Below are positions 50,322-51,086 of a stretch of DNA of 51,086 bases, in pieces; the stretch's first letter is position 1, and each line of letters begins with the position of its first letter. The stretch comes from an uncultured Sphingomonas sp. (GTDB lineage: Bacteria > Pseudomonadota > Alphaproteobacteria > Sphingomonadales > Sphingomonadaceae), in assembly GCF_946478955.1 (NCBI RefSeq), contig NZ_CAMLDL010000013.1, forward strand, positions 1 through 51,086, written 5' to 3'. The translations under genes and the position numbers were made by a program. The notes under the pieces were generated by a model. That model had not been told where the DNA came from. It made no database searches and saw only the letters and a program-made list of their open reading frames with translations.

Positions 50322-50978
50322 TCAGCTCCTGTAATATCGCGGGAAAAACCGCTTCAGCCCTTCCAGCTTGGGTCGGTCGTTGACGACAATATATGGCTGA
50401 TTGGGGTGCGCGGCCATATATCCCTGATGATAGGCTTCTGCCGCTGTGAAGCTGCGCAGCGGCTCTATGCTGGTTACGATCGGCGTCGAAAACTGCCGCG
50501 CCCTGCCCAACTGCTGAATATAGGCCCGCGCTTGCTGCGTCTGAGCGGCGCTGACAGGAAATAACGCGGTGCGATACTGCGTTCCCTGATCCGGCCCCTG
50601 TCGATTGCGTTGGGTCGGGTCAGCGACCACCGAAAAATAGATTTGAAGCAGATCGGCGTACCTTACCGTACGCGGATCGAAGATGACGCGGACCGTTTCG
50701 GCGTGGCCGGTAGTGCCCGTTGACACGTCATCATAGCCGGGACGGCTGAGCCGCCCGCCTGCATAACCCGACACTGCCGATTCCACGCCGCGCACATGAT
50801 CATAGACGCCTTCGACGCCCCAGAAGCAGCCGCCAGCAAAATAAGCCACCTCACGCGGCTGGCCATTATTTATAATGAGTGCTGGCGCGGGGGTTTTGGC
50901 CGACCTTTCCGCAAGGGCTGGGGGCGCCGAACAGGCGGGCACCAGCAAAAGCAGCGACGATGGCAGAATGTACCTCAC
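50322..50978 (-). CDS. msrA: Peptide methionine (S)-S-oxide reductase MsrA, lipoprotein/periplasmic
   Basis: MsrA repairs oxidised methionine. The 218-residue protein has the catalytic motif GGCFWGVEGVYDHVRGVESAVSGYAGG and the later GHAETVRVIFDP, IYFSVVADPTQRNRQGPDQGTQYRTALF segments. The N-terminus is a lipobox signal (LLLLVPAC), so the enzyme works outside the cytoplasm, unlike E. coli MsrA. The start codon is GTG. No msrB is adjacent. It is convergent with the TetR gene. Confidence 0.95.
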   Translation of the reverse strand: MRYILPSSLLLLVPACSAPPALAERSAKTPAPALIINNGQPREVAYFAGGCFWGVEGVYDHVRGVESAVSGYAGGRLSRPGYDDVSTGTTGHAETVRVIFDPRTVRYADLLQIYFSVVADPTQRNRQGPDQGTQYRTALFPVSAAQTQQARAYIQQLGRARQFSTPIVTSIEPLRSFTAAEAYHQGYMAAHPNQPYIVVNDRPKLEGLKRFFPRYYRS

Positions 50979-51034
50979 GACCCTATTCTAACGAATATCG
51001 GCCTGGGACGCATCATGTATGCAAAATCTGAAAA

Positions 51035-51086
51035 TGGAGCGGGCGAAGGGATTCGAACCCTCGACCCCAACCTTGGCAAGGTTGTG
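51035..51086 (-). tRNA. tRNA-Gly (GCC), 3' part, cut by window end
   Basis: On the minus strand the sequence reads from the anticodon arm (ACCTTGCCAAGGT, anticodon GCC) through the variable loop GGGGTC, the T-arm (GAGGGTTCGAATCCCTT) and acceptor strand CGCCCGC, discriminator T and encoded CCA at 51035-51037. A short T-run follows. The D-arm and the 5' acceptor strand lie beyond the right edge. Confidence 0.95.

Overview
The window is a G+C-rich chromosomal segment of an alphaproteobacterium, most likely a member of the Sphingomonadales. The placement rests on the gene families and gene order: gpsA/tsaD next to hemC-hemD-mitofilin-like, rsmB-rpe-heparinase-purH in one operon, an SDHAF4-like DUF1674 gene, a GcrA-type DNA-binding domain, and many small sphingomonad-type hypothetical proteins. 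This is inference; there is no rRNA gene to confirm it.

Layout. 1-3060: the 3' end of thiC, two small membrane proteins and a Tat-exported GH109-type oxidoreductase. 3061-7570 is an accessory patch: a REP-like repeat, a DUF2189 membrane protein, a relict 3' end of a second GH109 gene, a possible small RNA with terminator, an A+T-richer divergent pair (DUF3800 protein and a deoxyribosyltransferase/TIR-like domain fused to a GcrA-like HTH), a broken arr-like fragment, and an intact rifamycin ADP-ribosyltransferase (arr). 7650-14722 holds cell-envelope and signalling genes: a GGDEF diguanylate cyclase, a transglutaminase-like protein lacking its catalytic cysteine, a peroxiredoxin, a PlsC-type acyltransferase, PspC and very small membrane proteins.

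14767-28137: an Atm1-type ABC exporter, a trypsin-like protease of foreign appearance, a HerA-like ATPase divergent from recQ, a DUF442 phosphatase-like protein, the zf-CHCC/tldD/DUF2007 operon, an ABC ATPase, nadB, an orphan Imm26-like gene, a GIY-YIG nuclease between dRS3-like palindromes, a 59-aa HTH protein and a CPA1 Na+/H+ antiporter. 28290-42548 is largely core: polA, a polysaccharide flippase, purH, heparinase, rpe, rsmB, DUF1674, gpsA, tsaD, hemC, hemD and a mitofilin-like protein. 42671-51086: a class A beta-lactamase-like protein, a complete RND efflux operon (adaptor, pump, outer-membrane factor) divergent from a TetR regulator, msrA, and a tRNA-Gly(GCC) cut by the window end.

The best candidate for something undescribed is the divergent pair at 4375-6036, where a nucleotide-processing TIR/deoxyribosyltransferase-like domain is joined to a GcrA-like reader domain. 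Three A+T-richer patches (4222-6060, 16572-17280, about 25480-26222) each contain orphan conflict-type genes placed at the 3' edges of core genes, which suggests repeated small cargo insertions.
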